Notes under the pieces: model-generated
Told to the model about the DNA's origin: nothing
What the model saw: only the letters and a program-made list of their open reading frames with translations
Databases searched by the model: none
DNA from: Bacteroidota bacterium
GTDB lineage: Bacteria > Bacteroidota > Bacteroidia > JAHEXY01
Length of the DNA stretch: 64,000 nucleotides
Reading direction: 5' to 3'
NCBI GenBank assembly: GCA_023251875.1
Contig: JAHEXY010000003.1
Span: 310,001-374,000 of the forward strand
Program-made: the position numbers and the translations under genes
In this document: piece after piece, positions 44,101-53,487 of the stretch
How the letters are laid out: the number at the start of each line of letters is the position of its first letter
Numbering within the stretch: the first letter of the stretch is position 1

Positions 44101-47100
44101 CCAATTCCGGGACTTATAGGGCAAGTGGTAAAAAAAATCAAGTGGGTTATAATACCAATAAAGGAAAAAACATGATCTATGCCAAATTTCTTTATGCCCT
44201 TGGCGGTGAAACACCCGAACTTGCCAATAATGAATCTGATTATGTTAATGGCTATGTATATGTAAATACTGTTTCTTCTGAAGAAATTGATGGCAAGTAC
44301 TATATTAAAATTGGTTTGGGCACAACAGACTTTAATGCATATATGCATGATTTGGCTCATGATTTTGTGAAAACAAATCGTATGGGCGTTTTAAGTGGCG
44401 ATGCTTGGGCTAATGATGCCTTATCTGACCTTGAGGATGCCGGAGTTGATATTAATGATTATTCAGCTGTAAATGTAGCTGTAGGAAATGATTTTATAAC
44501 CTGCAAAGATCAAGTAACGTCAACGGCTGATGTTTTTAATTTTATAAAAGATGCTTTTACGGGTGATGTAGTAAGCTACGTGTATACCAGTGCTAATAAT
44601 TGTAACGATGTAGGCTGCGAATTCAACATAGGTGATGACTATGAAACAAGTACCTGCACCAGGCATTGTGCCAAAATAAATTTAACAAATTCATATTTAA
44701 AAATTCCTCTCAACTTTGGGAAAAAAGGAGGAGGCCTTAGAGTAAAAAGATTATTAATGTATGATGATGGATTATTGGCAGACAATGGAGATGCAGTTTT
44801 ATATGGAAATGAATATGCCTACCAAAAAGAAGATGGTTATAGTAGTGGTGTAGCAACAAATGAACCCAAATGCATTAAAGAAGAGTGTGGCTTAACACAA
44901 TTATTAAACCATTCTGACAATACAGATTTTGCTGCAAACATGAATATCTTTGGTCTCGACAGACGACAAGTTTCAGGTCCTATTGGAGAAGATCTTTTGC
45001 CCGGAGCATCTGTTGGATACAGCCGTGTAGTTGAAAAAAACATTCACTCAGGAAATAACAATCCCGGCTTTACCGTAAAAAAATTCTATACCGCTTATGA
45101 TTATCCTGTAAGTATTGATATTAGCGGAAGCCCCGAAATGCAAAATTATGATCCGGTTGTTGAAACACCTACTCTGGAAGATATTTTACAAAGTTCATTA
45201 GCTTACCAATCGATAGAAAATTCTGCAGAAAGCTTTGCTAATATTGAGGAGGCAATGCAAAATTTTAGCCCTACAGGAAGTGATGCAAAGAGCACGCTCC
45301 AATCTTGGCATGATGAAATACAAGACATATCTGATACTTGTTCTGATTTCAAAAAGTATTTAGCAGGGATATTGCAATTATTAAAAGACATTATTGACAT
45401 AATTGAAAAATGTGATTTTGAAACCGGCAATTGGGGCGAATGCTTAGAAGCAATAGCCACTACCCTCGGAGATTCAATTGCGAGTTTAGGTCAGTTTCTT
45501 TTCGATTCTCTTTCAGATGCGCTAGCAAACATTGGTAATTTTATAACAGAGGATATTAATCAAAGGCATATTAATAATATTTGGGCTACTCAGGGTTATA
45601 GTATAAGCTTAAACAGCATGCATGGACAGCCAAAACAAGTTGCTATGTACGAAGGTGATTATGCCCATATAAATTCACCCTCTAATACTACTCAAATAAG
45701 TGGCGTAACCTATGCTTATGTTGAGCCGGGAGATCTTGTTGAAGTAGTTTCTCATGATGATAATATTACCCAAAATGAAACTTCTTCTGATTACTTAGGC
45801 AAAACCATGGAAATAGTAATGGAAGCCAAAAGTGTAAAAAATGAATATGAGTCAAGTTCAGAAAATGATATGTGTGATATTTTAGGGATTGCGATTCCTC
45901 AACAAATCACCAATATTAAATCAGAAGAAAAATTATATACCCATGTAACCACAAAAATTATTCATTATCCCGCCATTGTAAGTTCAATAACTACATACAA
46001 TGAAGGTGTACAAAAAGAGCTGGAGTATATTGCCTATAACAAAGACGATGGCGAACCTATTGTTTCGGAAACCAAAGATGAATTTGATGGAGAGTCGCTA
46101 CAGCTTTCTGCTAGCCATGATGGAACCTATACCTCGTATACAATTCCGGCTTCGCATGAATATGAAGCTATGGGACAAAAAGCACAAAACGAAGGTTTTG
46201 TTAAAGCTTCCATTAATGGAACTTATGATTGGCTACAAGGAGAAAATTATAATATTAAAATAGACTTCTTAAAAAACTCCAGTTTACCTAATGGCGGTTA
46301 TTACCTGGAGCTTTCAAAGGCTATTGCTCTTGCCAATACCTCCGATGTTACAAACAAATTAAATGCCGGAGATTTTATTGCTATCATTTCTTCATCTGAA
46401 AAAGATTATGTGGCATCCTATGCATATATCACTTCGGTAAGTTCTTCTAAAATAGATTTAGATCTTGTAGCATTAAACTTAAGCTCAGATTTTTTTATAG
46501 GCGAAAAAGATGTAAACCTTGTTGTTTTAAAATCAGCATACACCAATCAGTTAAATGATGTAGCCGGCACAGTACTTACTTATGGAGATTGTAATAATGG
46601 CACTGTGTGGAATGCGGCTGTTGATGCTCCTGCATATATTGAAAGTGCTGTAAATAGCTATATGGAAAATTACTGGAGTAGTATTGGGCAAGCAGATAAT
46701 TTTATTGAGGCTACAACGCTTTATGGCGCAATTTTAAATAGTTATCTCAATTCAATAAAAGTGAATGTAGATATTCTTACCAATGTCAATATTCCTGTTA
46801 GAGAAACTGATTACATGAAATGGTTTTTTACTGAATACACTAATTATAATATCGACTCTCAAATTCAGTATGTTCAGTTTAAAGATATGGTAAATAATTA
46901 CAAAGCATTTAATGCTGCAAGTATTGCCAATAGCGTGAACTGGTATACAGGCGCCTATTTTTCAAGTATAAATTCATTAAACAAAAAATTGAATATCGCC
47001 ATTGCAAGTATTCAAAATGGAGAGTCTTTAACTTTTACATATTATAAAAAGGCTAACGCTACTACCAATACATCTATGATGAGGGTTAAACTCGATAAAG

Positions 47101-48803
47101 ATGCAAATGGAGGCCTTAGCTTACAAATAACAAATGGCATAAATGTTTACACATATTCATTAGATGCTGAAGGAATATTTTCTGTTGATGAAAATGGAAA
47201 ATCTACATATACTACAAGCAATGCTTCAAGTATAAATATTGATGGGTTTTCCGGAAACAATTCCGGTGTTGCTGTTGCAACTTACGATGAATTATGTTCT
47301 GTGATAAAAGCATCTGCAACTATTTATTCAGATGAGTGGGATATGAGTAGCAATATTAATGATGCTTACAGCCTATCTGATGATAATGAATATTTAAGTG
47401 GTGAAAAAGGAAAATGGCGTCCCCAATCTATTTGGGTATATAATGATTCTATTATTGGTGGAAATGAAGATGAAAAAGGAGAAAGAATTTATTTAGATGC
47501 TGGAGCTGTATCAACATTTTATATGTTTAATTGGAGTTCATCTGCTTTAGTAAATTTGCAACATGATAACTGGTCAAAAGTGGATGTAATAAATTATTAT
47601 TCACCTAATGGAGATGTACTACAAGAAAAAAATCTTTTTGACGTGTACAGTACAGCTAAATTTGGCTATTGCGGATCTACTGTTCCATATCTTGTTGCTA
47701 GCAATGCTGAATATGCATCAGTAATGTTTGAAAGCTTTGAAAATAATTATAGTGAAGATGGTGATGGCGAAAAAGAATATGAAGATGGCTATACTTTAAC
47801 AGAAGGCAGTACTTCAAAAACGATTGCACATTCAGGAAGCCAAAGCTTATTACTGCAAATGGATATGAAAAGTATTACACCATCGTCTACTCCAACCGTA
47901 AGCAACTATACCAAATTGCCTTTAAAAGAATTTAGTTTAACTAACCAAACTAAAAATGATGGTATGCTTGTTCGTTTATGGATAAGAACAAAAACGGGTA
48001 CCGAGCCTACATTAAGTTTACAAGAAAAATCAAATTTATTTACTGATGTTTCTTTTACAAAAGTAGCTCGTGTGTGGGATTGGATGCTGTATGAAGCAAA
48101 CGTAAATAGTTGGTCAAGCATGGTGGTTGGAGATGCTTTTACTCCTGTAGTTAAAATAAGCGGCCTTAATGCAGATGATTATGCCTGGCTTGATGATATA
48201 CGTGTACAGCCTGCTTCTGCAGAAATGAATTGCTATGTATATGATCCTTCAACTTTAAATATTCTTGCAAGTTTCGATAGCCAGCATTTTGGTTTATACT
48301 ATCAGTATAATGCAGAAGGAAAACTCATCAGAAAATTAGCTGAAACAGAAAAAGGAAAATATACATTGTCTGAGGCGTATTATAATGCTACTCCTTTTCA
48401 GCACCCCGAAACCATTTCCGATTGCGGAGAATCTTTAAAATCGAAAGGAATTACATTTACCTGGTCAACTACTACTAGTTTTGCTGATGTAGCGGATCTT
48501 AAGAATGTATCGGATTTTTCTACCGGATATCAACTTACTGTTAGTACAATAGAACAGGCTGTAACTAGTTCTACCATGTATGAAAGTATTATGAATGATT
48601 ATTTAAAATCAGTATATGTAAATATAGATATCATTACTAATACTGATATGGAAATATCAAAAGAAGAATACATGAAATCATTTTACACAAATTATGTGAA
48701 AGTAAATAGCACAGCCATTAGCTATACTGCATTTTATAAAATGCTTACTACCTATGAACAAACGTATTCAAGTTCATTTTTAAATAATGTGTTTAATTAC
48801 TAA
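41178..48803 (+). CDS. Giant secreted SpvB-like (Tc B-type) protein preceding RHS gene
   Basis: 2541 residues from the ATG at 41178, chosen because it gives a signal peptide (MKKKLFKIMAVYIVINLIGQ) ending near TATYA. The N-terminal domain has the SpvB/TcaC layout: FTGDFTYNLPVLNVPGPHG, MSLSYHSG, SWVGYGWTLNPGSINR. The body is beta-rich with Ser/Asn/Asp-heavy strands and lacks the canonical YD repeats. An alpha-helical stretch (about residues 1333-1465) interrupts it. A ~72-residue motif is repeated at about 1848-1920 and at the C-terminus (2467-2541). No T9SS domain is present, so surface anchoring or release must use another route. The RHS gene starts 19 bases later. By analogy with TcB/TcC, the two may form one hollow shell; no Tc A subunit is seen. 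Confidence 0.82.
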   Translation: MKKKLFKIMAVYIVINLIGQILFPTATYALTSGPTTPEFSSFEPVATTDMVNDFTGDFTYNLPVLNVPGPHGSGYAMSLSYHSGTTPEEEASWVGYGWTLNPGSINRNKKGFADDWNGADVTYHNKVRKNYTLGYGFSGDFSYQSIIGAGLSASVRFNNYKGFGATYGGDIGSNYLGTTVGYNWDDQDMKGSFSIAVNPMTAIESIIGAVAGGNNDNTSKSTPPDSWQGLCKSKLDALKNKWKEKIFAVSHFGLNIGEVKTYAVNVPQYTSFSTNFTYSGSISILGINGGCGYNTSYSYQKYKEEVDRKAYGYLYSHNAAANANATDYSSERELPYEKSDNYLPMPVSDADNFIVSGEGLGGAFRFYNKHAVCFAPPATASSGTVSIHGTYNTVGASLYTTQKGSGTTKNTIDRWGDAGNNDFSSNEDESYFPRFDDDLGGNILYDTGDEAYAADLVQTAGTKDDWIDYEGGIDQSFEYSINESKIPSSIATESSNRVGRSGFIGYHTNKQIAEGITYNPQSDYKGFLERGTSGIKDGIGEIVTYNTAGMCYNYGLPVYARNEYSMRYGLAESDAANISNNFSLTKKDISDENKLDVMVGEECTTPYSYTHLLTSITNPNYIDRTFDGPSNDDFGGWTKFNYTQLYGSTDKTDNSDWFKWRVPYTGLLYDAGSLSTHNDDAGYASFGEKEIYYLKSIETQTHIAVFTTCSRLDGLSAAKNEDAANNSIDKNNLKELKRLDKIELYTKDENGNKKDLIQTVHFVYDYSLMKGRPNSNGSATTTDNTQADGVLTLKKVWTEYNGIINARISPYEFSYEYMQTKDFASSIQSLYPDVISYADNWDASEQNPDYSNCNIDAWGNYQSSGASKYDAMKKWLSQNVHTDEFDPAAWQLKQIQLPSGGKILVQYEQDDYQYVQDYPAFAMVNLLDPKDGKEYKDELNSDNTYYLNLSALGLDDDKDKATLLANYLYDYFIDANSGTYRASGKKNQVGYNTNKGKNMIYAKFLYALGGETPELANNESDYVNGYVYVNTVSSEEIDGKYYIKIGLGTTDFNAYMHDLAHDFVKTNRMGVLSGDAWANDALSDLEDAGVDINDYSAVNVAVGNDFITCKDQVTSTADVFNFIKDAFTGDVVSYVYTSANNCNDVGCEFNIGDDYETSTCTRHCAKINLTNSYLKIPLNFGKKGGGLRVKRLLMYDDGLLADNGDAVLYGNEYAYQKEDGYSSGVATNEPKCIKEECGLTQLLNHSDNTDFAANMNIFGLDRRQVSGPIGEDLLPGASVGYSRVVEKNIHSGNNNPGFTVKKFYTAYDYPVSIDISGSPEMQNYDPVVETPTLEDILQSSLAYQSIENSAESFANIEEAMQNFSPTGSDAKSTLQSWHDEIQDISDTCSDFKKYLAGILQLLKDIIDIIEKCDFETGNWGECLEAIATTLGDSIASLGQFLFDSLSDALANIGNFITEDINQRHINNIWATQGYSISLNSMHGQPKQVAMYEGDYAHINSPSNTTQISGVTYAYVEPGDLVEVVSHDDNITQNETSSDYLGKTMEIVMEAKSVKNEYESSSENDMCDILGIAIPQQITNIKSEEKLYTHVTTKIIHYPAIVSSITTYNEGVQKELEYIAYNKDDGEPIVSETKDEFDGESLQLSASHDGTYTSYTIPASHEYEAMGQKAQNEGFVKASINGTYDWLQGENYNIKIDFLKNSSLPNGGYYLELSKAIALANTSDVTNKLNAGDFIAIISSSEKDYVASYAYITSVSSSKIDLDLVALNLSSDFFIGEKDVNLVVLKSAYTNQLNDVAGTVLTYGDCNNGTVWNAAVDAPAYIESAVNSYMENYWSSIGQADNFIEATTLYGAILNSYLNSIKVNVDILTNVNIPVRETDYMKWFFTEYTNYNIDSQIQYVQFKDMVNNYKAFNAASIANSVNWYTGAYFSSINSLNKKLNIAIASIQNGESLTFTYYKKANATTNTSMMRVKLDKDANGGLSLQITNGINVYTYSLDAEGIFSVDENGKSTYTTSNASSINIDGFSGNNSGVAVATYDELCSVIKASATIYSDEWDMSSNINDAYSLSDDNEYLSGEKGKWRPQSIWVYNDSIIGGNEDEKGERIYLDAGAVSTFYMFNWSSSALVNLQHDNWSKVDVINYYSPNGDVLQEKNLFDVYSTAKFGYCGSTVPYLVASNAEYASVMFESFENNYSEDGDGEKEYEDGYTLTEGSTSKTIAHSGSQSLLLQMDMKSITPSSTPTVSNYTKLPLKEFSLTNQTKNDGMLVRLWIRTKTGTEPTLSLQEKSNLFTDVSFTKVARVWDWMLYEANVNSWSSMVVGDAFTPVVKISGLNADDYAWLDDIRVQPASAEMNCYVYDPSTLNILASFDSQHFGLYYQYNAEGKLIRKLAETEKGKYTLSEAYYNATPFQHPETISDCGESLKSKGITFTWSTTTSFADVADLKNVSDFSTGYQLTVSTIEQAVTSSTMYESIMNDYLKSVYVNIDIITNTDMEISKEEYMKSFYTNYVKVNSTAISYTAFYKMLTTYEQTYSSSFLNNVFNY
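46719..48800 (+). repeat. Diverged internal duplication in the SpvB-like protein (two copies 1.86 kb apart)
   Basis: Copy 1 (46719-46935) and copy 2 (48576-48800) encode LYGAILNSYLNSIKVNVDIL and MYESIMNDYLKSVYVNIDII followed by similar EEYMKSFYTNY-type helices; 18 of the first 40 positions are identical. Only the ends of the given interval are repeat; the middle is unrelated. Confidence 0.75.
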
Positions 48804-48822
48804 TAACCCAAAAAAGAAATTT

Positions 48823-51800
48823 ATGCTAAGCAATAAAAAAATAATAATCACATTCTTGTTCATAGTATTAACAGGCAAAATAATTTTTTCACAAAGCCTC
48901 AGCAGTAGCACAAGCTATAATACAGCAGAGCTTACAGCAAAAACTTCAAAAACATTTTTTGCTGATCTTAAAAAAAATTTCAGCGATGGCTTAACGCGAA
49001 CCGCAACCGATCAAAAAGTTGGCATAACCATTAATCTGGGTGATCAATATCTTTTCGGAAAAAATACATTTTCAACTTCCGTAACATTAACCTTAACCGC
49101 TATTCAAGTGGTAAGCGCAACCAAATCTAACACACTCACCACAAAAGACATTACATTTTCACTTTCACAATCTACACCTGAAATTTATTACGAACTCAGC
49201 AATACCGATTTAAACACATGGATAGGTTCTGCAAATATTACCAAGCTCAACCAATTTAAAGTAAGCGTAAAAAGTTATACCGCCAGTACTGTTGTTTCAT
49301 CCTATCTTGCCATTTCACTATCGCATACCGTAAGCTATACACTTAATGTAAATAATATAAGCCTGAACCCAACAACTGTTACTTCATCTGCCAATCCACA
49401 AACATTTCAGTGGACAGCAACAGCATCCGGAAAAACAGTTACAGACGTTCCCTATTGGCAATTTCAATTACTGCGTTTATACAATATCGATGAATCATCA
49501 TTAAATGATAGTAGCATTATTGCAGAACTGGATTGGAACAAAGCATTGTGTTTATGGATAAAAAATACATCTAATACTTCTGCTACCGCCTCATTAAAAT
49601 TAAATATTGCCGAAGGCGAAGGCTATTATGCATGGAGAGTGAGACCCATTGGTAGCCAGTATGGAAGTTCTTCCATCACTGATAACCGCAATGCAGGTAG
49701 CTGGAGTACCACCGATGGAGATATTTCAATTACACTAGATGCAAGCGGAGATCCCTCTTATACTTTTTACTATACCGATAAAGACAAAAACTACAATACA
49801 ATATATACACGAAGCTTTAGTGAAGCAGACGATAACAACAGCATAAAAATTACTGAAACAAAAAGCTACGCCAATGGATTAAACATGCTCTTAGAAACAC
49901 AAGCCATTAATCAATCAAATGGTTTTGTAGTAGCATCGCAAAATATATTTGATTATGTGGGTAATGCTGCATTAACAAGCCTTCCGGTTCCACTTACCAC
50001 AATGAATACATTTAGCTACATCAAAAACTTAATGCCCGATGCAGCTAAAGGCGTATATACAGCCGATGATTTTAATGATGCAAGCCATTACAATAGTCCT
50101 GCTACAATTGACAGCTCCGGGTATTTTGCGTATTACTCTGATAATAATTCTACTTCCAACTATGTGGCCTCATCACAAGGTTATCCTTATATCATATCAC
50201 ATTATAAAAACGATGGCAGTAAAAGAATAATTGAAACTTCATCACCTGGAAAATCTTTATCCATTGGCAAAGGCCATACCACAACCTATTCTTACCCTAG
50301 TGCATCTATTCCCGAAAGTGAACTATCCTATATTTTTAATGACGAAACACCTAAAGAAGCAACATTTCATAAAACCAAAACAACTGATGCCAATGGCGTA
50401 TGCACCAATATGTATTATAATCAAAATGATCAAGTCATTGCAACTTGTCTTGAAGCAAAAACTTCGGCCAACAGTGCTTTAGACAAAGCAAACACACACA
50501 GCAGTAATACCGATGGATTTAAACATCATTACACCTTGTTTTATTATGACAGGGCAGGAAACTTAGTAAAAACCATTTCTCCAAAAGGTGTTGGAACTCC
50601 TAAAACAGGTTATGTTGCCGATAAAACCGTTCACACCAATTATGCATTTGAAACAGAATATGATTATAATTTCATGGGGCAGCTTTCTCGTAAAAAAACA
50701 CCTGATGGTGGAGAAACCTATTTTTACTACGATAATTTAAAACGATTACGATTTAGCCAAAATGCAAAACAAAAAGTAAATAAAACATATTCATATATTA
50801 AATATGATGCATTAAACAGAGTAGTTGAAAGCGGAGAAAGTTCAGAAAATGCTACAACACTTTCATCTTTTATTGATGACAATTCATTACCATCAAGTGG
50901 AACAGATCGTGCTTTTACCATTTACAATACTGCTGCCAGTGTAACATGTAGTGGCCAATCACAAACCTATTTAAGAAACCGAATAAGTTATGTGTATAAT
51001 GATGATGGCGTATATACCTATTATAGTTACGATGCGCATGGTAATGTAAAATGGCTCATACAAAATATTCCCAATTTGGGAAGTAAAATCCTTGCCTATG
51101 AATATGACGTGGTAAGCAATCAAGTAACAAAAGTAAAATACAATGAAGGATGTATAGATGAGTTTTATACACGCTATACGTATGATGCAGATAACAGAAT
51201 AACAAAACTCGAAACCTCATCAGATAATAAACGATGGGAAGCGGATGCATCTTATGAATTTTACAAGCATGGTCCACTTAAAAGAAGTAACATTGGAAAA
51301 GATCAATTACAAGGTCTAGATTATTTATATACACTACAAGGCTGGCTCAAAGGCATCAATCACAACAGCCTTGATAAAACAATTGATCCGGGCAGCGATA
51401 ACAATACCAATAATTATGCACCCGATGCTTTTGGATGTATGCTGTCTTATTATTCCGGTGATTACTACAGAAAATCATCTTCTTTTAATGCAAATACCAG
51501 CAACAAATACAATTTGAGCAACACCACTGCTTCCTTATACAACGGAAGCATTATAGCTTGTTCAGATAAAAGTTTAAACTCAACACTTACTTCATCATCT
51601 TTAAGCTATACAGATATTTCAGGATACATTTATAAATATGATGAACTCTATGAATTAACACAAGGCAATTATTATGGTTTTGGCAGCTCAACCGGAAAAT
51701 GGACAGCAACAAATAACTACAAAATGGAAATTGCTTATGATGCCAATGGAAACATCAGTTCTCTTACACGTAATGGATATTTAAATGCTACAAAGGGAGC

Positions 51801-53415
51801 CAAAACAGATATGGATAATTTAACTTACAATTATACTGCTAACACAAATCAATTAAGTTATATTAAAGACGCTGTAAGCAACAGTAATTATGCTGTCGAT
51901 CTTGACGATCAAACTGCATACAGTTCAGCAGGCAATTATTTGTATGATGAAATTGGGCAATTAAAAACAGACCAGGCAGAAGGCATCACAAGTATTGAAT
52001 GGAATGGCTTAAATAAAATAAAAAAAGTAAGCAAAAAAGATGGCACTACTATAAAGATTACTTATGATGCCATGGGCAATAGAATAAAAAAAGAAACAAG
52101 CGGTAGCGCCACAGCAACAAATAATAAAATTACTTATTATGTAAATGATGCCAGTGGAAAAACAATTTCTATTTATGAAGAAACGGCTACTACTTCCGGA
52201 ACTAAAACTACAAAAACCATAAAGCAAGTTGAATTACCCATATTGGCAACAAGTAGAATAGGAGAATACAAACCGGATGCTACAGTAAGGCAAATTGTAA
52301 GCTCAAGTACCACCACTACCATTACTGATTATAGCAAAACAAAAAACGGAGCCTATTTAAGAAACATGGGCAAAAAAGCTTATGAGATAAATGATTATTT
52401 AGGTAATGTGAGAGTAGGTTTTACCGATATAAAAACATCAAGCCTTGATAGCAAAACAAAAAAACCGGGCATATTTAGTTTAGATTTAACAAGTGTGTCT
52501 AATTACTATCCTTATGGTATGGCCATGGTGGGCAATACATACAGCACTGATAATTATCGTTACGGAATACAAGGAAAAGAAAAAGACAATGATATAAAAG
52601 GTTCCGGCAATAGCTATAATTTTGGTGCTCGTATTTTAGATCCGAGAGTAGGCCGTTGGTTAAGTACCGATCCTATAAGTGACAAATATCCTTCACTTTC
52701 TCCGTATAATTATTGTGCTAATAATCCTATTATGTTTGTAGATCCTGATGGCAAGCAAGAAAAGCCGGCCCTTACATTAGAAGATTATGCAACGCCTTTT
52801 TTAGATCTTGTAGAACTATATAATCCTGCTGATGGTACAATGAGATCACTTGTAGAAGCAGACCGTTCCGTTGAAAAAACAATGAAAGCTGTTGCCAGTG
52901 ATGTGATACATGCGGCTATAGAAGGCACAGAACTTCCCGTTGCGGAATTGGTTATGCCAGCAGAAAAAACCGCTGAAATAATAACACATTTTAATGATCA
53001 AGGAAAAGTAATGCGTGATGCCGTGGAAAGTATGCGCAGACATGGCGCTGGGGAAGACACTTGGGTAGCAGGAAAAGGATGGGTACCAGTCATTAAAATA
53101 CCTAAATCGACTAGAAAACCTTATGATGCTTGCTCAAATGGGAGTGTAGTATGTATTGAAAACGAAAATCTAAGTTTTATACCTTCATTAATTTCACCCA
53201 AAAACGGCTATAAAACAATACAAAAATCAGCTAAATCATCAATAAATAATTTCCAACCTATAAACGTAAATTCGGCAAATATTCCATTAGAAAAAGGTGC
53301 TTATACGGAAGATCTTCATAAAGATCCCAATACTTCATATAATGCTAATCATGAAATAAATAAACAAAGACAGGATAAAAATAATAATCCCGGAAACTTA
53401 GATGATAAGAAATAA
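48823..53415 (+). CDS. RHS/YD-repeat protein with variable C-terminal tail
   Basis: 1530 residues from the ATG at 48823 (MLSNKKIIITFLFIVLTGKIIFSQS, a signal peptide); an earlier in-frame ATG at 48787 overlaps the preceding gene and adds a charged prefix. An N-terminal beta region of about 500 residues is followed by YD-type repeats (YYDRAGNLVKTISPKGV, YDAHGNVKWLIQNIP, YDAMGNRIKKETSG). The conserved RHS core (RYGIQGKEKDND, then FGARILDPRVGRWLSTDPI, YNYCANNPIMFVDPDGK) ends at residue 1311. The 219-residue tail after DPDGK matches no toxin I can name. RHS proteins encapsulate such tails and often deliver them as toxins. No candidate immunity gene follows; the next gene starts 72 bases on and is exported. 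Confidence 0.88.
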   Translation: MLSNKKIIITFLFIVLTGKIIFSQSLSSSTSYNTAELTAKTSKTFFADLKKNFSDGLTRTATDQKVGITINLGDQYLFGKNTFSTSVTLTLTAIQVVSATKSNTLTTKDITFSLSQSTPEIYYELSNTDLNTWIGSANITKLNQFKVSVKSYTASTVVSSYLAISLSHTVSYTLNVNNISLNPTTVTSSANPQTFQWTATASGKTVTDVPYWQFQLLRLYNIDESSLNDSSIIAELDWNKALCLWIKNTSNTSATASLKLNIAEGEGYYAWRVRPIGSQYGSSSITDNRNAGSWSTTDGDISITLDASGDPSYTFYYTDKDKNYNTIYTRSFSEADDNNSIKITETKSYANGLNMLLETQAINQSNGFVVASQNIFDYVGNAALTSLPVPLTTMNTFSYIKNLMPDAAKGVYTADDFNDASHYNSPATIDSSGYFAYYSDNNSTSNYVASSQGYPYIISHYKNDGSKRIIETSSPGKSLSIGKGHTTTYSYPSASIPESELSYIFNDETPKEATFHKTKTTDANGVCTNMYYNQNDQVIATCLEAKTSANSALDKANTHSSNTDGFKHHYTLFYYDRAGNLVKTISPKGVGTPKTGYVADKTVHTNYAFETEYDYNFMGQLSRKKTPDGGETYFYYDNLKRLRFSQNAKQKVNKTYSYIKYDALNRVVESGESSENATTLSSFIDDNSLPSSGTDRAFTIYNTAASVTCSGQSQTYLRNRISYVYNDDGVYTYYSYDAHGNVKWLIQNIPNLGSKILAYEYDVVSNQVTKVKYNEGCIDEFYTRYTYDADNRITKLETSSDNKRWEADASYEFYKHGPLKRSNIGKDQLQGLDYLYTLQGWLKGINHNSLDKTIDPGSDNNTNNYAPDAFGCMLSYYSGDYYRKSSSFNANTSNKYNLSNTTASLYNGSIIACSDKSLNSTLTSSSLSYTDISGYIYKYDELYELTQGNYYGFGSSTGKWTATNNYKMEIAYDANGNISSLTRNGYLNATKGAKTDMDNLTYNYTANTNQLSYIKDAVSNSNYAVDLDDQTAYSSAGNYLYDEIGQLKTDQAEGITSIEWNGLNKIKKVSKKDGTTIKITYDAMGNRIKKETSGSATATNNKITYYVNDASGKTISIYEETATTSGTKTTKTIKQVELPILATSRIGEYKPDATVRQIVSSSTTTTITDYSKTKNGAYLRNMGKKAYEINDYLGNVRVGFTDIKTSSLDSKTKKPGIFSLDLTSVSNYYPYGMAMVGNTYSTDNYRYGIQGKEKDNDIKGSGNSYNFGARILDPRVGRWLSTDPISDKYPSLSPYNYCANNPIMFVDPDGKQEKPALTLEDYATPFLDLVELYNPADGTMRSLVEADRSVEKTMKAVASDVIHAAIEGTELPVAELVMPAEKTAEIITHFNDQGKVMRDAVESMRRHGAGEDTWVAGKGWVPVIKIPKSTRKPYDACSNGSVVCIENENLSFIPSLISPKNGYKTIQKSAKSSINNFQPINVNSANIPLEKGAYTEDLHKDPNTSYNANHEINKQRQDKNNNPGNLDDKK

Positions 53416-53487
53416 AAACCAGTCCATTTGAAAACATTAGATTGCCTAGTGTTTATTATAAAAAGGCCTTTTGCCTAAATAAAAATT

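Noticed and set aside
53416-53487. A small immunity gene after the RHS gene
   Set aside because: The gap is only 72 bases, with no frame of useful length on either strand.
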